DNA of 47,124 bases, taken from IMG/VR virus record IMGVR_UViG_3300042731_005056, positions 1-47,124 of that record; one strand, given 5' to 3'. How positions within the stretch are numbered: position 1 is the first letter of the stretch; each line of letters begins with the position of its first letter. Shown in pieces: positions 43,705 through 47,124 of the stretch. The position numbers and the translations under genes were made by a program. The DNA is from a virus. A model generated the notes under the pieces. That model did no database searches, was not told the DNA's origin, and was given only the letters and a program-made list of their open reading frames with translations.

Positions 43705-44176
43705 GATTGATCCTTTCTATAAGCGCGTCGACATCTTCCCACGACGTTACACGGTTCAGCTCTGAATGGATACGGCGACGTTCTGATTCGAGCTTAACGA
43801 TGTCGTCTTTAGTTTTCTCGATCCTAGCCATTAATCTTTGGGACGACTCGATCAGCGCTTCTCGAAAATCTGCATTCTCTTCAAGCTTGGTATTCACCTC
43901 AGCTTGATGCTTGGCTTCTTGGTCGACATCCACTTGGTGCCGTAGCTTAGCGATCTCTTTCCCACGCTTCCAGGCTCTCCATGCCATGATGGCCACCCCA
44001 ATCACTACAGCCAACACCATGACGATCCCTGTAATCCACCCCCAAGGCTTGCCTGTTTGATTCAGAGGAACCTGTGCCGACTCTTTGCGTTGTTCAATCC
44101 AACCCATCAGCCCAGTAAGCAGCCCTGGAATGTTAGGTTTGGTTATCTGCTCTTCGGGCTTTTCCGCGTTGGTCAT
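43667..44176 (-). CDS. membrane protein with long C-terminal coiled coil
   Basis: ATG at 44176 overlaps the upstream stop. The 169-residue protein has a soluble start, a membrane helix near 48-68 (WGWITGIVMVLAVVIGVAIM), a basic stop-transfer (RAWKRGKEIAKLRH) and a long coiled coil to the end (NTKLEENADFREALIESSQ, KTKDDIVKLESERRRIH). The layout is like an inner-membrane spanin or a virion assembly anchor, but with the basic side after the helix the coiled coil would be cytoplasmic. It follows a virion protein gene. Confidence 0.7.
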   Translation of the reverse strand: MTNAEKPEEQITKPNIPGLLTGLMGWIEQRKESAQVPLNQTGKPWGWITGIVMVLAVVIGVAIMAWRAWKRGKEIAKLRHQVDVDQEAKHQAEVNTKLEENADFREALIESSQRLMARIEKTKDDIVKLESERRRIHSELNRVTSWEDVDALIERINHGTRSSRDSETE

Positions 44177-44931
44177 TCGCCATACCCAGGAAAAACCGTA
44201 GCCGATTCGACAAACCGAACGAAATCTACAGTACAAACTGTAGTTCCTGGTGAACTAGTCGAGTTGTTCGTGAAAGTTAGCCCGACTCGATCTGGGGATA
44301 TTGTTGGAGACCCAGATCCCAACCAAATCGCTTGTCCTGTGGTTGTGAAAGCCCAGAAATGGTACGCTGAACCTACTTTATGAATAGCCACATACTCGTA
44401 GAGATGCCCGGATCCTCCAGTACCTTGAGCAACCTGCTTCAATATAGTAGTGGAACCGCCATCTGTGTACTGAGCTTGAAGTCCCGCTGTCGTACTCGTA
44501 TCCGACTCAAACAGAAAGATCGTAGCTCGATTGTTCAAATCGATTTGTCCGCCGGATGTTTCTCCTAGCTCCAAGCCTATTCCACCATCGTTGTTCAAAT
44601 TCTGGTCTACTCTGTAGCCAAACGATCCTCGAATCCAAACAAGGAAGTTAGTAGGAACTGTCACAGCTCGTGACACGCTGTAACCAGTATTGTCTCCGGG
44701 GGCTTGAATTGAATAGCAACTCTTGCGCCAAGTGTTGACATCTCTACGAGGTGCTCCGGAGGAAAACCCTGCGTAAGGATCGATGGCAGAAGCGCTAGCC
44801 GTAAAACTCTCTGCCCACGCAGCAGGCAGCTCATCTGACTCAAACTCAATATCGTATTCATGCGCTGTACTTGGGGGTACCCACAGGCCCGCACGCATTT
44901 CAAACTGGGATAATCTAGGTTTCTGACCCAT
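44173..44931 (-). CDS. virion surface protein, lectin-like (LamG-type) fold
   Basis: ATG at 44931 follows AAAGGATAAC. The 252-residue protein begins MGQKPRLSQFEMRAGLWVPP. It is beta-rich with the look of a concanavalin/LamG sandwich (DIEFESDELPAAWAESF, VWIRGSFGYRVDQN, GGIGLELGETSGGQIDLNN, YEYVAIHKVGSAYHFWAF). The pattern of a FES/D-ELP-x-W start resembles the last domain of the larger protein encoded just before. Such domains decorate tail fibres or capsids and bind glycans. No signal peptide is seen. Confidence 0.72.
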   Translation of the reverse strand: MGQKPRLSQFEMRAGLWVPPSTAHEYDIEFESDELPAAWAESFTASASAIDPYAGFSSGAPRRDVNTWRKSCYSIQAPGDNTGYSVSRAVTVPTNFLVWIRGSFGYRVDQNLNNDGGIGLELGETSGGQIDLNNRATIFLFESDTSTTAGLQAQYTDGGSTTILKQVAQGTGGSGHLYEYVAIHKVGSAYHFWAFTTTGQAIWLGSGSPTISPDRVGLTFTNNSTSSPGTTVCTVDFVRFVESATVFPGYGE

Positions 44932-44942
44932 GATGTTATCCT

Positions 44943-47124
44943 TTACGCAATACGACGGAACCAAGGCACGCTGAAACGCATCTTCTGACTACTGCTTGTC
45001 GACAGCGCCCACGCAAAGATCCCGAACCGACTAGGTGTCCAAGTACCTGGTGTGTATGTGTTGGAGCCGTTACCGTCTAGGTACTGGATACCGTCAAACG
45101 AGTAAGTGAATGTGGCGACACCGGTTGTGTTGTTCCAATGAAGCTTCAAGTAAATCGTAAGCTGAGTATCGTCTTTGTAGTTCTCGATTGCAGTCCCACC
45201 AACAGCAATCACTCTGTTGAAGGCTTGGACATCGAAGTACATGCGCTCGCTGGACGTAATCGGTGTTGAGATCAGGTCTTTCTCGATCCACAACCCGATG
45301 TGGCCGTAACTCAAAAAATCAAGCAAGTTGATGTTGAACTTGGCTGCGATCTCCCAGTCCTGAGCAGACGGAGCCGGCTGAGTGAGGACGTGCGTTTCAG
45401 TCGCCCAGTTTGCTGGTGTGTTCGTGTCAGCACGAACGTCCCAGTACATCGATCCACCAGCTATGCCCCACGATTCACCACCGGCAGTCGGCGCACCAGC
45501 AGCTTCCCAAGTCCACTGAGTTCCCAAATTGCTGGTACCGTCTGCTGAGAACTCATCATCATAGCTGGTAGGGTCGCTCGGGGGTGTGTCTGGTGTGACA
45601 TCTGCGGAACTGCCGCTCCCGAACACAGTGCCCGAACAGATTCGATCTTTGTCGATCCATTCGTCGACCCACCCCAAAACAGTAAACTCGACATAGGCCG
45701 CATTTCCGCTTCCTGTGATCCTGTCGAGCTGGTGGTAAACGGTTTGGGATGTGAACAAAGGCACTGTCATCGCGACCATCTCAGTGAAATTCCCACCAGT
45801 AGTCGCGTATGCCTGAACGTGTTGGTATGACTTGGACGTTGAAGTACCCGCAACCCAATACTGCCATCCGTCAGCTGACGCTGCGGAATCCACCTTACCC
45901 TGGCCGTAAACAACATTGGCCGTAGCCGGAACATGAGCACTTAGATCTAAGGAAGTGAGGGTAAATGGTGCCTGCGTTGTTGGATTGAAAGCAATCTTCG
46001 ACACTGCCCCCAGAAATTTGTTTCCGATCTGCCTGTATTGAGCCAGGTTGCCACTACCGTCGATATATGTGGACCAAACGTATTTCCAATTGCTGTACCC
46101 AGCAGGACCAGAATCTGGAGTATTGTCAGAAGCAACAATAGTCAACTGAGAGTCGTTTATTGAATCTGGAACAACGTAGAAGTACAACCACTTGCTGTTA
46201 CCTTGACTTGCTGTTTCGTCGTAACCAAGATCACCATTTCCGTTGGCTTTGTCCCACGTACTTGTGACCATAGTGCGCTGTTGGTTGTCTTGTAATGTCA
46301 AACAAATGGTAGCTGGCTGTCCGGGAAAGGGACCAAAACTAATCGTTGTGGATGTTGCCCATGTCCCTTGAGGTGGCTTCGTGTCTTGAAGAAGACTGGA
46401 ACCAGCACCAGTAATTTGCTCTCCCGTGAAAATCCATTCGTCGATGCAGCCAAGCGCACGCACGTTGATGTTGTCGGCCGTACCCGAGCCCCCTCCTAAC
46501 GCCAGCTCGTGGTAGATCGTCTGCGCTTCAAACAGCGGTACATTCGCAACAACCTCTCCAACCATTGCTGAAGAACTTGACGGAACATGCACCTGAGCAT
46601 GGTAATCGCCAGAACGACCACTTACGGTGTAGTACCACTGCTGAGCAGACGAACGCGTCACACGAATCTGAAGCTCAGCCGAACCGGCCGTTGGTGGGAT
46701 GTATTTGAGTGACTGAGACGTCCACGCAAATGCAGCTTGGCTGTTTGAGTCGAACTCATACGGCGCAGCACTCCAATCAAAACGATTGCGCCCCGTTTGT
46801 TTGATCGGGTACAGATTACCAGCTGCTGTTACGTAGTCGAACCAGATATACTTCCAATTCGTCGTCCCAACCGGACCAACGCTAGGCGGGTTATCAGAGG
46901 CGATGATCGTTAACTGCGTGTTGTCCGACGAATTCGGTTTTGCGTAGAAGTAGATGAACTTATCGTTGCCTTGGCTCGCTGCCTCATCGTATCCAAGATC
47001 GCCTACGCCGTTTGACTTGTCCCAAACCAACGATCCCATGATTCGCTGTAGACCATCTTGCAGCGTTAGCCTCGTAGAGGCTGGCCTACCGGGATGAGGC
47101 CCGAACCTGACCTGCGTATTGGAT
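44943..47124 (-). CDS. large virion protein with duplicated modules, 5' end outside window
   Basis: The frame is open to the window edge, so the N-terminus is missing (at least 726 residues present). Two copies of a roughly 245-residue beta-rich module are visible, each with FGP-x-PG-x-PA, LTLQD, a WDK-x-NG-x-GDLGYDE-x-ASQGN block, an LTI-x-ASDN block and a YHEL/YHQL end. A C-terminal LamG-like domain follows (DEFSADGTSNLGTQWTWEAA, FDVQAFNRVIAV, LYLKLHW-like strands). This suits a tail or capsid decoration protein that binds sugars. The next gene has a related single domain. Confidence 0.8.
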   Translation of the reverse strand, partial: SNTQVRFGPHPGRPASTRLTLQDGLQRIMGSLVWDKSNGVGDLGYDEAASQGNDKFIYFYAKPNSSDNTQLTIIASDNPPSVGPVGTTNWKYIWFDYVTAAGNLYPIKQTGRNRFDWSAAPYEFDSNSQAAFAWTSQSLKYIPPTAGSAELQIRVTRSSAQQWYYTVSGRSGDYHAQVHVPSSSSAMVGEVVANVPLFEAQTIYHELALGGGSGTADNINVRALGCIDEWIFTGEQITGAGSSLLQDTKPPQGTWATSTTISFGPFPGQPATICLTLQDNQQRTMVTSTWDKANGNGDLGYDETASQGNSKWLYFYVVPDSINDSQLTIVASDNTPDSGPAGYSNWKYVWSTYIDGSGNLAQYRQIGNKFLGAVSKIAFNPTTQAPFTLTSLDLSAHVPATANVVYGQGKVDSAASADGWQYWVAGTSTSKSYQHVQAYATTGGNFTEMVAMTVPLFTSQTVYHQLDRITGSGNAAYVEFTVLGWVDEWIDKDRICSGTVFGSGSSADVTPDTPPSDPTSYDDEFSADGTSNLGTQWTWEAAGAPTAGGESWGIAGGSMYWDVRADTNTPANWATETHVLTQPAPSAQDWEIAAKFNINLLDFLSYGHIGLWIEKDLISTPITSSERMYFDVQAFNRVIAVGGTAIENYKDDTQLTIYLKLHWNNTTGVATFTYSFDGIQYLDGNGSNTYTPGTWTPSRFGIFAWALSTSSSQKMRFSVPWFRRIA

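Overview
The window looks like part of a large tailed-phage genome (Caudoviricetes), about 47 kb of tightly packed genes. Nearly all genes lie on the minus strand and are joined by 1-20 nt stop/start overlaps with Shine-Dalgarno sites inside the preceding gene. There is no rRNA, no tRNA that I can see, no transposase and no CRISPR array. The host is unknown. One Cys-rich lipoprotein (23401-24483) has the C-x-NNTC-DEGLVC style common in Myxococcota and related deltaproteobacteria, which is only a weak hint. Layout, read in the direction of transcription (high to low coordinates): 47124-42800 holds virion-surface proteins with a duplicated module, followed by small membrane, coiled-coil and zinc-ribbon proteins. 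42791-33865 holds a HAD phosphatase, a UvsW-type helicase, an endolysin (amidase plus peptidoglycan-binding domain), a DNA methyltransferase, a membrane HExxH protein, a SLOG-like protein and a J-domain protein. 33864-30484 is an odd stretch with palindromes, alternating CG runs, a GATC cluster and one reading frame open for 775 codons across two other genes. 30480-23401 holds the DnaB-like helicase and many small accessory genes with structured leaders. 23257-18798 holds a PC4-like small protein, a topoisomerase-type zinc protein, the primase and hypotheticals. 18671-13590 holds a CobS-like AAA+ ATPase, a CobT-like VWA/HExxH partner and a sigma-like protein. 13463-12738 encodes a winged-helix/histone-H1-like protein followed by a strong terminator. 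12672-1 holds DNA polymerase I, a UvsY-like protein, a gp32-like SSB, a RecA/UvsX recombinase, SbcD, SbcC, a MazG-like pyrophosphohydrolase and small hypotheticals. Together these give a T4-like recombination and replication set: PolA, SSB, UvsX, a possible UvsY, UvsW, SbcC/D, DnaB and DnaG. A CobS/CobT-like pair, a sigma-like factor and a lysis endolysin accompany it. Two short plus-strand genes (30516-30728 and 36202-36420) fill gaps between minus-strand genes. The most unusual signals are these. (1) A C-terminal tail of the form basic-basic-x-x-(K/G)-A-Y-W ends at least four, probably five, unrelated proteins. (2) A 200-bp intergenic array is built from exactly 40 in-phase pentamers of the form NNRCN. 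(3) A 775-codon open frame at 31295-33622 overprints two other genes. (4) A 17-nt element recurs at the heads of operons. (5) The recA leader contains a duplicated hairpin plus a possible leader peptide. All functional names rest on motifs I can read in the translated sequence; no database search was run.
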